The notes below the pieces were generated by a model that was not told where the DNA came from, did no database searches, and saw only the letters and a list, made by a program, of their open reading frames with translations. Made by a program: the position numbers and the translations under genes. A stretch of DNA of 64,000 nt from Tildeniella nuda ZEHNDER 1965/U140 (GTDB lineage: Bacteria; Cyanobacteriota; Cyanobacteriia; Leptolyngbyales; Leptolyngbyaceae), in assembly GCA_019358895.1 (NCBI GenBank), contig JAHHIG010000020.1, forward strand, positions 1-64,000, read 5' to 3'. Positions within the stretch are counted from its first letter, which is position 1; the number at the start of each line of letters is the position of its first letter. Of the stretch, positions 18,482-28,317 are shown in pieces.

Positions 18482-18877
18482 TAAGTTGCTGCCTTCTTGC
18501 AGTGGATTTGCGATCGCCTAAAACACTGCCGTGCCGTGCCAGTGCAAGCACCAAGCGCGCCCGTTAAACTTTTATCTGGGCATCAGGTGTGGATGCCGCC
18601 TCTGTTGTCATGTGTAAGTGAGCAGACAGAATAGCGCAAAGAGCAGATTATGTGGTGCAGTGAAAAATCGCTCTAACCACTGTCTCAATTAGCTTAAGGG
18701 CAATCAGGCAGGAGAGACCATCGGCAGGCGATAGCGGTAAGGAAGTGAGCAGGATGGACGTAAGGGTGGAGGTTCTACGGATTGCGCCACTCATTGGCTA
18801 ACTGCGCCAAATAATCTGCTCACCTACAAGAGTGATGAAGAGGGATACCTGGTAACCAGGAATAGTGTTATCTCCCT
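18482..18877. other. 396-bp region without a gene; one short palindrome
   Basis: No gene is recognised. CCTGGTAACCAGG at 18848-18860 is a 13-bp perfect palindrome just downstream of the response-regulator stop. It may be part of a terminator or a binding site. Confidence 0.5.
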
Positions 18878-19546
18878 TCAGAGCCTAAGCCGGTAGCCAA
18901 CACCGCGCACAGTTTCGATGCGGTCTTCGCCCAATTTGCGCCGTAGATGCCCTACGTAGACATTGACAATATTTGTACCAGGGTCGTAGTCGTAGCCCCA
19001 GATGCGATCGAGGAGTTGTTCGCGGGTCAATACCTGCATAGGGTGGCGCAAAAAGACTTCGGCAAGCAAAAACTCGCGGGCAGAGAGGTCGATCGCGCGA
19101 TCGACCACCCAAACCTGACGACTCAATAAATTTAGCGTGATGTCACCCACCTGTAGCGTGGTTTCTTGCCGCACACCGGGCACCTGCCGATTGCGGAGCT
19201 GCACCCGGATGCGTGCCAGCAGTTCCTCAAAGCGAAAGGGTTTTGTGACGTAATCATCGCCGCCTGCTTCCAGGGCAGACACCGTATCATCCACGCCATC
19301 CCGTGCCGTTAAGACAATGATGGGAATGGTTTCACCCTGACCACGGACAGTAGCAATGACACCCAAGCCATCACCATCAGGCAAGCCCAGATCGAGAATC
19401 AACAGGTCAAAATTGTCGCTGTAGGCAAGACGGGTGGCATCCTGTGCCGTTGCTACCACTGTCGTCGTGAAGCTATGGGCTTGCAATCCCGTTTCCAGAA
19501 AGGAGGTGATACGAGGGTTATCTTCAGCAATGAGGATACGATTCAT
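18878..19546 (-). CDS. OmpR-family response regulator
   Basis: A 222-residue regulator with a receiver domain (residues 1-115, phospho-acceptor Asp in LLILDLGLPDGDG, Lys in YVTKPFRF) and a winged-helix DNA-binding domain (residues 128-220, LTREQLLDRIWGYDYDPGTN, ending GVGYRLRL). It lies 8 bp after the RND pump gene, so it is co-transcribed with it. Its partner is most likely the kinase at 24361-25824, placing pump genes between kinase and regulator. Confidence 0.93.
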   Translation of the reverse strand: MNRILIAEDNPRITSFLETGLQAHSFTTTVVATAQDATRLAYSDNFDLLILDLGLPDGDGLGVIATVRGQGETIPIIVLTARDGVDDTVSALEAGGDDYVTKPFRFEELLARIRVQLRNRQVPGVRQETTLQVGDITLNLLSRQVWVVDRAIDLSAREFLLAEVFLRHPMQVLTREQLLDRIWGYDYDPGTNIVNVYVGHLRRKLGEDRIETVRGVGYRLRL

Positions 19547-19554
19547 GCGATAGG

Positions 19555-22500
19555 TTATCCAATACTGACTTTGCCCTCCGCTGCTTCAACAGGTTTAACC
19601 TGCTTGCGAGGTTTGAACGGATTGCGATCGGAAGCATCACGCAGCAGCCCCATAATAGCGGGAACAACGGTGGGTGTCAGGATAGTGGAGAAGGCGAGTC
19701 CACCCGTTAGCACGATGCCCAAGCCTTGATAGAGTTCTGCGCCCTGACCAGGCACCACCGCCAGCGGCAGCATACCCAGGACGCTAGTGCCCGCCGACAT
19801 GAAGATGGCGCGGAGACGATCGCGGGTGGCGTTGTAGAGCGAGGCATCGTAATCCTCACCTTCTTGCTGAAGTTGCAGGGCGCGATCGACCAGCAGAATC
19901 GCGTTGTTCACCACCACTCCAGTCAGGATAATGAAGCCCAGCGCGGTGATCATATCCAGCGGCACCACCCAACCCAGCACCCGATTGGCAAGCACCAGGC
20001 TCAGTAGCGCACCGCTCATGCCCATCGGCACCGTTGCCATAATCACCAGTGGATACATAAAGGAGCGGTAAAGCGCCACCAGCAACAGGTAGGTAATGAA
20101 AACAGAGAAGGCGAAGGCGACTGCCAGCTCAGTCACCGTTTTCGCCAGTTGATCGGCTGAACCTGCGAGTTCTAGACGGTAGCCTGCGGGAAGCTGCGAT
20201 CGCAACGGTGCCAAAATTTCAGCCTCCGTGCGCTGGACGAGGGAGCCAAGCGGTGCATCGGGGGCGAGGGAAACGGTCAGGGACACCGATCGCTCTAGAT
20301 CGACGTGGTTGATTACATCGGGTCCGGTGGTTTCGCGCACCTCGGCAACGTCACTCAGTTGGATCTGCCGCTCCCGTGCAAAAAGCGATAACTGGCGCAG
20401 TTGTTCGGGCGTTTCCACCGCTGCACTGTTGAGCTCGACCGAGACATCCAGTTCCTCTTTGCCGTCGATAAAATCGGATGCCAATCGTCCGCCCAGTGCT
20501 GCTTCCACCAGCGAACCGACTTCTGATTCGGATAGCCCAACTTCTGCCAGCCGCTCACGATTTGGGATCACCTGGATTTCGCCAGCACCCATCACAAAGT
20601 TCGATCGCACATTGCGGACACCGGGCAATTCGCGCAGTTTGCCTGTGATGTCTTGTTCCAGGTCGCTCAACTGATCCAGCTCAGATCCCACAATATCCAC
20701 ATCAAACTCTTTGCCAGGATCGCGAAAGATGGAAATACGCGTAGGAATGACAAAGCGATAGCCTGCAAAGTCGCTCGCCTTTGCCCGCAGGCGATCGACC
20801 ATTTCAGCCAGTCCAGCAGTGGTCGCAAACTCTGGTTTGAGGATGGTGGCAATGCCACGCAGGGCACCGGGACGATCGACATACATGATGCGATCGACTT
20901 CAGGCTGCGATCGCAGAAAGTCTTGCACGGGCTGCGATTGGCGAACCGCTTCGGGGATGCTGGTTCCCGGCATCGGCTCAGCCCGCAGCACCACCAGGTT
21001 ACGGTTGCCTTCGGGCAAATAGTCGGCAGGCGGCAGCAGGAGAATGCTAACCAGCAGCAACCCGACCGGAATGCCCAGCAGCATGAGTCTACGCCCCACC
21101 CGTCGCCGTCCGATCGACCAGCTTACGGTAGCGGCAAGGAAGTCTTCTAGCTTGCCCTGAAAGTAGCGAAACGTATCTGACGTGCGGTAGACCGCTTGCT
21201 GCACTTTGCCAAACAAATTGGAGGGCACCGCCGCAGGAGTAGAGGCACTCGTTGAGAGCATGCGCTGCGCCTCTGCCTGGTCAAGAAACAGCCCAGAGAG
21301 CATGGGCACCAGGGTAATCGCCGAGAAGAGGGCAAAGATGGCAGAACAGGACAGGGCGATCGCCATATCGGCAAACAACTGTCCCGCTTCTCCCGTCACC
21401 ATGATGAGCGGCAGAAAGACGATCACATTGGTCAGCGTCGAACCCAGCATGGCAGCCCACACTTCCTGGGTGCCTTCGATCGATGCCCGCATAACGCTCT
21501 TGCCCTGCTGCATGTGGGTGAAGATATTTTCAATCACCACGATCGAGCAATCCACCACCATACCGACCGCAAACGCGACTCCAGCCAGACTAATGAGATT
21601 CAGCGTGCGCCCCATCAGGTGCAGCACAATGAAAATAGCAACCAGGCTAATGGGAATCGTCAGCGCGACCACCGCAACCGTTCGCAGCGACCCCAGGAAC
21701 AGCAACAGCACGAGGGTGGCGAGTACGGCACCGCTGATCAGGTTTCCTTGCAACAGGTCGATCGACTGCTGAATGTATTGGCTTTCGTCGTAGTTGTAGG
21801 CAAAGCGGAGTGCCTCCCCTTGCCGATTCAGTTCCGTTTCTAATGCCGTGATGGTATCGCGCACACCTTTGGCAACCTCTGGCACATTCGCGCCGACTTG
21901 CCGAATCACCCCAATGGCAACGGTAGGAGTGCCGTTAAACACCAGCGCACTATCCTGCACTTTGCGCCCCATCTGCGCCTTTGCCACATCCCGCAGATAC
22001 ACGGTGCCAGACTGATCGCGCCGCAGCACAAAGCCCTCAATTTGCGCCAGATCTTGCGATCGACTCAATGTTCTCACCCGATATTCGCGTCGTCCCAGAA
22101 TTAACGGACCGCCCCGAATATCACGGTTGTTTGCCTGAAGGGTTTGCACCACATTGCCGATCGTCAGGTTGCGGTCTGATAGCGCTTTGGGATCAACTTT
22201 GACCTCGACTTCGCGCTGCTGTCCGCCTACGATCAAAAACTGCCCCGTACCTTCGACCCGTCTCAGGCGTGGCACAATCACCTCTTCTGCCAGATCGCGG
22301 TAGTGGTTGGGGGCGCCCTTACCATCTTGCGGCACCATCGGAATCCACATCATCGGCGAACTGCTGCCACCCACCAATTCCACATTCGATTCATCCGCTT
22401 CGGGAGGTAGACTGTCCGCTTGTTGCAGCCGATTGATGACATCAACCAAGCGCCCTTCCAGGTTGGCATCGGCATTAAATTCCAGCGTGATGCTGCTGCG

Positions 22501-22761
22501 TCCGGCACGGGAACTGCTGCCGATCTCCTGTACGCCCAAGACCTGCTCCATCTGTTCTTCGATCGGGCGCGTCACCAAATCTTCCACTTCGGTGGGTCCA
22601 GCACCGGGATAGGTGGTGGTGATGGTGATTTCGGGGCGATCGCCACCGGGCTGTAGCTCCAGCGGCAACCCAACCAGGGCAAAGACACCAAAGATAAAGA
22701 TCAAGCAGAACAAAACAAAGGTGCCGTGCCGCCACCGCACAGCCGTTTCGATGAAATTCAT
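19555..22761 (-). CDS. RND efflux transporter, inner-membrane pump (HAE1-like)
   Basis: A 1068-residue proton-driven RND pump with the usual two-half layout, each half with a large periplasmic loop and membrane helices. It starts MNFIETAVRWRHGTF. The TM4 proton-relay motif reads GMVVDCSIVVIENIF (one Asp kept; the second AcrB Asp is Cys), and the TM10 motif reads GVVVNNAILLVDRAL, lacking the AcrB Lys. These variations are usual for HAE1/MdtC-like pumps. With the membrane fusion protein 11 bp upstream it would need a TolC-type outer-membrane channel, not encoded here. The substrate cannot be told from sequence. Confidence 0.92.
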   Translation of the reverse strand: MNFIETAVRWRHGTFVLFCLIFIFGVFALVGLPLELQPGGDRPEITITTTYPGAGPTEVEDLVTRPIEEQMEQVLGVQEIGSSSRAGRSSITLEFNADANLEGRLVDVINRLQQADSLPPEADESNVELVGGSSSPMMWIPMVPQDGKGAPNHYRDLAEEVIVPRLRRVEGTGQFLIVGGQQREVEVKVDPKALSDRNLTIGNVVQTLQANNRDIRGGPLILGRREYRVRTLSRSQDLAQIEGFVLRRDQSGTVYLRDVAKAQMGRKVQDSALVFNGTPTVAIGVIRQVGANVPEVAKGVRDTITALETELNRQGEALRFAYNYDESQYIQQSIDLLQGNLISGAVLATLVLLLFLGSLRTVAVVALTIPISLVAIFIVLHLMGRTLNLISLAGVAFAVGMVVDCSIVVIENIFTHMQQGKSVMRASIEGTQEVWAAMLGSTLTNVIVFLPLIMVTGEAGQLFADMAIALSCSAIFALFSAITLVPMLSGLFLDQAEAQRMLSTSASTPAAVPSNLFGKVQQAVYRTSDTFRYFQGKLEDFLAATVSWSIGRRRVGRRLMLLGIPVGLLLVSILLLPPADYLPEGNRNLVVLRAEPMPGTSIPEAVRQSQPVQDFLRSQPEVDRIMYVDRPGALRGIATILKPEFATTAGLAEMVDRLRAKASDFAGYRFVIPTRISIFRDPGKEFDVDIVGSELDQLSDLEQDITGKLRELPGVRNVRSNFVMGAGEIQVIPNRERLAEVGLSESEVGSLVEAALGGRLASDFIDGKEELDVSVELNSAAVETPEQLRQLSLFARERQIQLSDVAEVRETTGPDVINHVDLERSVSLTVSLAPDAPLGSLVQRTEAEILAPLRSQLPAGYRLELAGSADQLAKTVTELAVAFAFSVFITYLLLVALYRSFMYPLVIMATVPMGMSGALLSLVLANRVLGWVVPLDMITALGFIILTGVVVNNAILLVDRALQLQQEGEDYDASLYNATRDRLRAIFMSAGTSVLGMLPLAVVPGQGAELYQGLGIVLTGGLAFSTILTPTVVPAIMGLLRDASDRNPFKPRKQVKPVEAAEGKVSIG

Positions 22762-22772
22762 GGAAGTCTCCT

Positions 22773-24116
22773 CTAGCTATTGCTGTTCTGCACAACTTTC
22801 ACAGGCGCACCGTCACGCAAGCCATCGCCGCCGCGTAGTACAAGGGGCTGTCGGGGTTGCAGGGCGTTGCTGTAGATGGCAACCTTCTCGCCCATATCGG
22901 TCACCAACTCCACTGGAATCTGCTTAGCTTTGTCACCGTCGATCGCAAACACCAACCACTGATTTTGTCGCTGGGTCAGCACGTCACGCGACACCACAAA
23001 GCTGGTGCGATCGGCGGGCATTTCAAGGGTACCCGCGATCGCCATGCCAGGAAGCAACCGCTGTCCCGCATTCTCCAGGCTGACCCGTATGCGCTGCCGC
23101 CGAGATGCTGCTTCTGCCGCTGGCACGACGGCGGTAATGGTGGTGCGCTGTTGCCAGTTGGGTAGCGCTCGTGAGGTAAGCTGAATGGGCATTCCAGCCG
23201 TAACTCTGCCCGTCAGGTCTTCGGGTAATTCCAGGAAAATATCAAGGCGATCGCCCGCAATCAGCGACACAATTTCGCCGTTGCTTTCCACATAGTCGCC
23301 CCGACTCAGCACACGTCGATCGACCACACCCGCAGAGGTTGCTTTCACCTGCGTCCGCTGCTGGGTTAACTGTGCCTGCTTGACTTCTGCCTGGGCTGCT
23401 GTTGCGTTTGCCCGCTGTGCCGCAATTTCTTCGCGAATAGGACCTGCCTGCGCTTCTGCTAGTTGCGCCTGTGCCTGGAGCCGTTCGCCCCGCGCCGTAT
23501 CCACACTAGCTTTAGCCTCGACCAGCAACCGTTGCGACAGTGCCCCATCTTTAACCAGGGCAGCAGTCCGACTGAGGTTATCGATCGCCTCCTGTTCACG
23601 AGCTGTAGCCGCGCTGAGTGCCGCCTTCCGCTGGGCGATAATTTCGGGACGAGTGCCCACTGTGAGCCGTGCCAGGTTGCTGCGCTCTTGTGCCAGCCGT
23701 GCCTGCGCTCTCGACAGTGCTAGCTGCTGGTCGGCATCGTCCAACACCGCGATCGTGGTGCCAGGTGAGACGCGATCGCCCGGTTGCACCAACAGTTCTT
23801 GAATCACGCCGCTGGTCTGCGCCCGCACGGTTGCCCGCTCTGCTGCCTCGACCTGCCCGATTAACTGTACGGGTCTGGCAGCACTGCCCTGAGCCAGCGC
23901 GATCGTTTCTACAGCGCGGGGTGGGGGCGCTTGTTGGGCGATCGCTGGCTTTGAGGCTTGCCCTGCAGCGAACGATCGCCAGACGGCAATACCGCCTGTG
24001 GTCAGCGCAAGTGCCAGTACCGCCCAGAGCCAGCGTTTTTGGGGCTTTGGCGACTGGTTTGTTGTCTCAGCGGTAGACGGGTCAGGTGTCTGAATTTGAG
24101 GGTCAACGTTGTTCAT
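22773..24116 (-). CDS. RND membrane fusion protein (periplasmic adaptor)
   Basis: A 447-residue HlyD/AcrA-type adaptor. There is a single N-terminal membrane helix (residues 30-47), then the lipoyl half-motif AERATVRAQTSGVIQELLVQ, and a long alpha-hairpin rich in Ala, Gln and Glu (about residues 130-250, coiled coil). The second lipoyl half (VKATSAGVVDRRVLSRGDYV) and beta-barrel/membrane-proximal domains follow. It links the pump to an outer-membrane channel. It is 11 bp from the RND gene and 244 bp downstream of the kinase gene, the gap holding a hairpin repeat. Confidence 0.92.
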   Translation of the reverse strand: MNNVDPQIQTPDPSTAETTNQSPKPQKRWLWAVLALALTTGGIAVWRSFAAGQASKPAIAQQAPPPRAVETIALAQGSAARPVQLIGQVEAAERATVRAQTSGVIQELLVQPGDRVSPGTTIAVLDDADQQLALSRAQARLAQERSNLARLTVGTRPEIIAQRKAALSAATAREQEAIDNLSRTAALVKDGALSQRLLVEAKASVDTARGERLQAQAQLAEAQAGPIREEIAAQRANATAAQAEVKQAQLTQQRTQVKATSAGVVDRRVLSRGDYVESNGEIVSLIAGDRLDIFLELPEDLTGRVTAGMPIQLTSRALPNWQQRTTITAVVPAAEAASRRQRIRVSLENAGQRLLPGMAIAGTLEMPADRTSFVVSRDVLTQRQNQWLVFAIDGDKAKQIPVELVTDMGEKVAIYSNALQPRQPLVLRGGDGLRDGAPVKVVQNSNS

Positions 24117-24297
24117 GGTTCGCGATGAGATGGCTAGAGAACAAAAGCGTTGCGTTGGTTATTCAGGAGTTTTAAGCAGGCGGATAAATTAGCAATAAAG
24201 ACTTTGTGAAAAAAAGTTTATCCTCACTTTACAATCTGCAACCAAAAGTGCCCGTAGCTAACTTGTCATTAACCTTTCGCTTCTAGGACTGATGCAA

Positions 24298-24362
24298 AGA
24301 TCCCCGACTTCTATGCTTGAGTTGGCTTTGAAGACAGAACTTTAATCAGAAGTCGGGGATCT
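24298..24362. repeat. Family D palindromic repeat with loop, between kinase and adaptor genes
   Basis: AGATCCCCGACTTCT and AGAAGTCGGGGATCT form a 15-bp perfect stem around a 35-base loop. The same arms, with a one-base loop, occur at 1154-1186. The element abuts the kinase stop codon and could attenuate transcription into the pump genes. Confidence 0.75.
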
Positions 24363-25824
24363 AAACACCTGATGCGTAAGTCCTGGCTTCTAATCTTTCG
24401 GCAGAAAGTTTAGTAGGCGTGGCGTTGAGCGGCATGACGATCGTAAACGTGGAGCCATGCCCGATCTGGCTGGCAATCTCCACACGACCGCCATGCGATT
24501 GAGCGATCGCCGCGACGATCGACAAGCCCAACCCGTAGCCTTCGCTATGGGGATCGCCCGTTGCCCGCACAAAGCGCTCAAAAATGCGGGACTGGTCGGC
24601 GGTGGCAATGCCTTCGCCCGTATCGCTGACCCACAGGTAGGCGTAGTCTCCTTTCACGGAGGAACCCAGCGTAATTGAATCGCCCGGTTTTGTATGTCGG
24701 ATGGCGTTTTGAATGAGATTCATTATGGCTTGCGTCAGCCGTTGGCGATCGACCGTGATCGGGCTTAACCCTTTCGATTCCAAACGCCAGGTGCGATCGG
24801 CAAGTCCCCGCGCTTTGAGATAAACTTCCTCCGTCAACCAATCCAACTCCTCTGGCTTGAGCCGCAAGAAGTCCGATCGCTCCGCTTTTACCAGCAGAAG
24901 TAAATCGTTGACCAGACGGCTCATGCGCTCCAGTTCATCCATCACCAGTGCGATCGAGGCTTCCTTTTCTGGCTGATACTTCAACATTTCCAGATGCCCC
25001 TGCATGACCGTAATCGGCGTGCGTAGCTCATGGCTGGCATCCTTTAAAAATTCCTTCTGGCTATCGAAGGCTGCTTGCAGGCGATCGAGCATTTCGTTCA
25101 CGGTCGTCGTCAACTCAGCAATTTCATCCCTGCCCTGCACCGGGAGGCGTTGCGTCATATCCGATTCGGTAATGGAGTGCGCCGTCTTGGTCAGCAGTCG
25201 GAGTGGATATAGCACCCGCCCTGCCGTAAACCAGGCAAGCAAAAAGAAGATCAGCAGCAGTACGAACGTCACTTGCATCACCAGCCCGATCGCACTCCGC
25301 GCAATGCGATAATCGGGCGTACTATCATGCAAAACCACGATCGAGCCACGTTCATTGGTTGCCTGCCAGGTGACAGGCTCGACGACGTAGTAAAGCTGTT
25401 TGCCCTGAGCATTGATGGCTTGGCGACGTTCTTCTGTCACTGTTGCCCAGGTTTGCATCAGTTCAGGGCGCTGCTTTAGCAAGTCTGACGGGAGTTCTGG
25501 CTTGGTGCTGTAAACGCGATCGCCCACCAGCATGATGATGTATTCGCCCCGCGTTGGCACATAGCTAGAGAGCAGCCGATCGAACAACACGTTGATATTA
25601 GTGGGTCCTAACCGTCCCTTTTCACGATGCTTTTGCACCAGCACCGTAAATTGGTTTGCCTGTTGCAAGGCGGAGTCTTCTGCCTGGATGCGGATGCGAT
25701 CGCAGAACAGGCTATACGTGGTTTGAATGGAGATAAAAACGGTGCCCGTTGTCATCAAAAAATACCAAACCAGCAGTCGGGTGCGGACACTGAAAAAGGC
25801 GCGGTGCCAACGGCTTTTTACCAT
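24361..25824 (-). CDS. Membrane sensor histidine kinase (efflux regulation)
   Basis: A 487-residue kinase: TM1 near residues 16-36, a periplasmic sensor segment (40-175), TM2 near 180-200, HAMP (200-255), HisKA with phospho-His in KDASHELRTPITVMQGH, and HATPase with the N box (NLIQNAIRHTKP) and G boxes (DTGEGIATADQ, GYGLGLSIV). It phosphorylates an OmpR regulator, probably the one at 18878. The CusS/BaeS-like layout and the linked RND pump suggest that it senses a pump substrate or envelope stress in the periplasm. Confidence 0.92.
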   Translation of the reverse strand: MVKSRWHRAFFSVRTRLLVWYFLMTTGTVFISIQTTYSLFCDRIRIQAEDSALQQANQFTVLVQKHREKGRLGPTNINVLFDRLLSSYVPTRGEYIIMLVGDRVYSTKPELPSDLLKQRPELMQTWATVTEERRQAINAQGKQLYYVVEPVTWQATNERGSIVVLHDSTPDYRIARSAIGLVMQVTFVLLLIFFLLAWFTAGRVLYPLRLLTKTAHSITESDMTQRLPVQGRDEIAELTTTVNEMLDRLQAAFDSQKEFLKDASHELRTPITVMQGHLEMLKYQPEKEASIALVMDELERMSRLVNDLLLLVKAERSDFLRLKPEELDWLTEEVYLKARGLADRTWRLESKGLSPITVDRQRLTQAIMNLIQNAIRHTKPGDSITLGSSVKGDYAYLWVSDTGEGIATADQSRIFERFVRATGDPHSEGYGLGLSIVAAIAQSHGGRVEIASQIGHGSTFTIVMPLNATPTKLSAERLEARTYASGV

Positions 25825-26033
25825 ACTAAAATCCCGTCAGTTTTTGCGACTAAAGGACATGGAAGCTACCTACACCAAGTTGCTAACAATCTATGATTTA
25901 AGCTTGGGATAAATTGCACCTAAACAAAAGATGAAAAAACTTTTATGCAACAAGATTGCTTCCAGTCGCTCAACGGACGAGGTTGTGAGTTTGGGTCATT
26001 GCATTGCGTTCTCTCAACTATTGAAAGATGTGA

Positions 26034-27086
26034 TTAAGGCATCGCTCTCTCGGTGGGCAACATTAGCACTTCGTGGATTGCTGTCGCTGCGTTTCCGCCT
26101 GTTTTGGTTCCACCACCAAACACAAAAATACGGTTGCCAACAGCCGATGCCCCTAATCCATGCCGTGGGGTGGGCAAGGGCGGTAATGCTTCCCAGCTAT
26201 TGGTTTTCGGGTCATAGACCCAACTCTCGGCAAAAACTTTCTGCTCTGGAACCCACTGTTCGCCGCCAAACACGTAAAGCTTACCGTTGAGTGAGGTTGC
26301 AGCCAGACCGCCTCTCGCTTGCGGCAGCGGCGATCGCGTCTCCCAACGATCGCGCTTCGGATCGTAAACCTCAAGCGTTGGCATGTTGACTTGGCGGTTA
26401 GTGCCATCAGCATTCTTAAAAAACTTGCGACCACCAACGACATAGATCTTGCCATCAATGACAGCCGATGCTGCACTGTTTCGCGGGGTTGGGGCATTGG
26501 CACGGGTTGACCAGCGCTGAGTCATTGGATCGAAAACTTCGTTTCGCACACTGTCGATGTGGTCATTGAACAGCCGAGCATCCTCAGTGGCTCGAACGCG
26601 CCCGCCAATCAGGTATAACTTGTCATCAATCACAGCGGCTATGCCCTCGGCGCGAGCTGCTGGCAGATCAGTACCTTTAGTCCAGGTATTAGAGGCAGGA
26701 TTGTAGATAAACATCGTCGGCTGTGCGCGCCAGTCTGGAAACCCACCTGTGAAACCGCCAACTCCGTAGAGCAAACCCTTCACTGCCGACAGCGTAATGT
26801 GGTGACGGGCTTCAGGGAGCGATCGCAATTGTGTCCAGGCGTTATTGACCGGATCGTAAGACTCGAAGTGAGCTGAGAATCCAGTGTTGGGGCTGAGTAA
26901 ACCACCAACCACGTAAATTTTTCCATTTAAAACGTCTGGATAAAGCTCTTGCCGAGCGATCGTTGGCGGGGCAGCTTTTGTCCAGTACGGCATCTGGCTT
27001 GGCGCTTGACTGAGTACGGGCGACCATAGCGCAATGACCGAAACGATCGAGATCGACAGGGGAAACAGATATCTAGGTGGCATCAT
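26034..27086 (-). CDS. Exported Kelch-repeat protein
   Basis: A 350-residue secreted protein: signal peptide (residues 1-27), then six Kelch beta-propeller blades marked by GKIYVVGG, GLLYGVGG, KLYLIGG, GKIYVVGG, GKLYVFGG and NRIFVFGG. These propellers bind ligands or proteins and some are carbohydrate-active; no catalytic residues are evident. It lies 12 bp downstream of a Tat-exported aldo/keto reductase gene and is likely co-transcribed with it. Confidence 0.9.
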   Translation of the reverse strand: MMPPRYLFPLSISIVSVIALWSPVLSQAPSQMPYWTKAAPPTIARQELYPDVLNGKIYVVGGLLSPNTGFSAHFESYDPVNNAWTQLRSLPEARHHITLSAVKGLLYGVGGFTGGFPDWRAQPTMFIYNPASNTWTKGTDLPAARAEGIAAVIDDKLYLIGGRVRATEDARLFNDHIDSVRNEVFDPMTQRWSTRANAPTPRNSAASAVIDGKIYVVGGRKFFKNADGTNRQVNMPTLEVYDPKRDRWETRSPLPQARGGLAATSLNGKLYVFGGEQWVPEQKVFAESWVYDPKTNSWEALPPLPTPRHGLGASAVGNRIFVFGGGTKTGGNAATAIHEVLMLPTERAMP

Positions 27087-27098
27087 ACAAACTCCATC

Positions 27099-28238
27099 TC
27101 AAACGATTGGACGTGGATTGGGCAGGCGAACCAAGCCATTAAAATTTTTGCCGGGATACCAGGACGTTTGGAGCAGGTTGTCAAAACCGGGAAGGCTTTC
27201 CATATGTCTTACCATCCGGGTACGCATTGCACGGTCGGGTAGCAATCCTCTTAATGCCCCCATATTCTCAGCAACGTGGTCGGGGTTTGTGGTTGCGGGA
27301 ATCGCGCAGGTGACAGCCGAGTGAGAAATCACATACTTGAGAAAAAACTGTGCCCAATTTTCGCACCCAATCTCGCTGGCAAAAGCAGGGAGTGGTTGCC
27401 CCTTCACCAACTCAAACAGACGGGCTTTCTCAAAGGGCATATTGGCTAAGACTGCGGTTCCTCGCGCCGCTGCCGCTGGAAGAATTCTGTCTTCGACTTC
27501 ACGCTGACGCATTGAGTAGCGAAGTTGCACAAAGTCCAGATCGCCGTTCTCAATCCATTTCTCAAGCGCCGCAAAATACAACGGATCGTGGTGAGTCACA
27601 CCCACGTAGCGAACTTTACCTTCTTTTTTCCATGCCTTGAGCAGAGGCAAAATCGCATCTACATTCACCAAGCTATGAACCTGCATCACATCAATGCGAT
27701 CGCGCGACAATCGCTTCAGTGATTGTTCAAACTGACGCTGCGCCTGGCTGCGATCGCCCAGATACTCGCCCGTTGCCCAGGCTTTGTTCGTAATAAACAA
27801 ATCATTGGTCAAGCCGAGTGTTTTGGCAAATTCGCCTACGTTCACTTCCGCCATACCGTAGAGCAGTGAGGTATCCACCAGTCGCCCGCCTGCATCCCAA
27901 AAGCGGCGCATCACTTGTTGCAGCCGATCGCGGGGCTGATTAGCCAAAACATCAAAGGTCATGAATGTTCCGAGACCGATCGCGGGCAGTTTCTCCTTTG
28001 TGCGCGGGATCTCTTTCGTGATGATTGGCGATGGTTGGTTTCGAGACGGTGGCGATGATTGAGTTTGAGTTTGACTCTGTGCCTGTGCGGTCTTGGCAAG
28101 AGTGGGCATCAAGGCAGCGGCAGCGGCACCAAATCCCAACAATCCAAGGGCAGACCGACGGGAAACACTGCGCCGCATTGCTGGACGCGCATAATGGTTA
28201 TTGTGTATTGCATCATCCTTCGGGCTGCCGTTCATCAT
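27099..28238 (-). CDS. Tat-exported aldo/keto reductase
   Basis: A 379-residue NADPH-dependent oxidoreductase fold with a twin-arginine leader (SRRSALGLLGFGAAAAALM). The AKR domain follows: GLGTFMTFD, DTSLLYGMAEVNVG (Asp and Tyr of the tetrad), FITNKAW (Lys), MQVHSLV (His). An exported AKR must bind its cofactor before Tat transport. The ATG at 28238 is preferred because AAGAGGAT lies 6 bp upstream; an ATG 24 bp further up is possible. It is in one run with a SnoaL-like gene and a Kelch gene, divergent from a LysR regulator. Confidence 0.88.
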   Translation of the reverse strand: MMNGSPKDDAIHNNHYARPAMRRSVSRRSALGLLGFGAAAAALMPTLAKTAQAQSQTQTQSSPPSRNQPSPIITKEIPRTKEKLPAIGLGTFMTFDVLANQPRDRLQQVMRRFWDAGGRLVDTSLLYGMAEVNVGEFAKTLGLTNDLFITNKAWATGEYLGDRSQAQRQFEQSLKRLSRDRIDVMQVHSLVNVDAILPLLKAWKKEGKVRYVGVTHHDPLYFAALEKWIENGDLDFVQLRYSMRQREVEDRILPAAAARGTAVLANMPFEKARLFELVKGQPLPAFASEIGCENWAQFFLKYVISHSAVTCAIPATTNPDHVAENMGALRGLLPDRAMRTRMVRHMESLPGFDNLLQTSWYPGKNFNGLVRLPNPRPIV

Positions 28239-28317
28239 TACTTTATCCTCTTGCTTTTTCACTAGTTGTAAAAGTCGTGCCTGTATTCTTGCTGCTTACG
28301 TTGTGAAGCCTCTGTTT

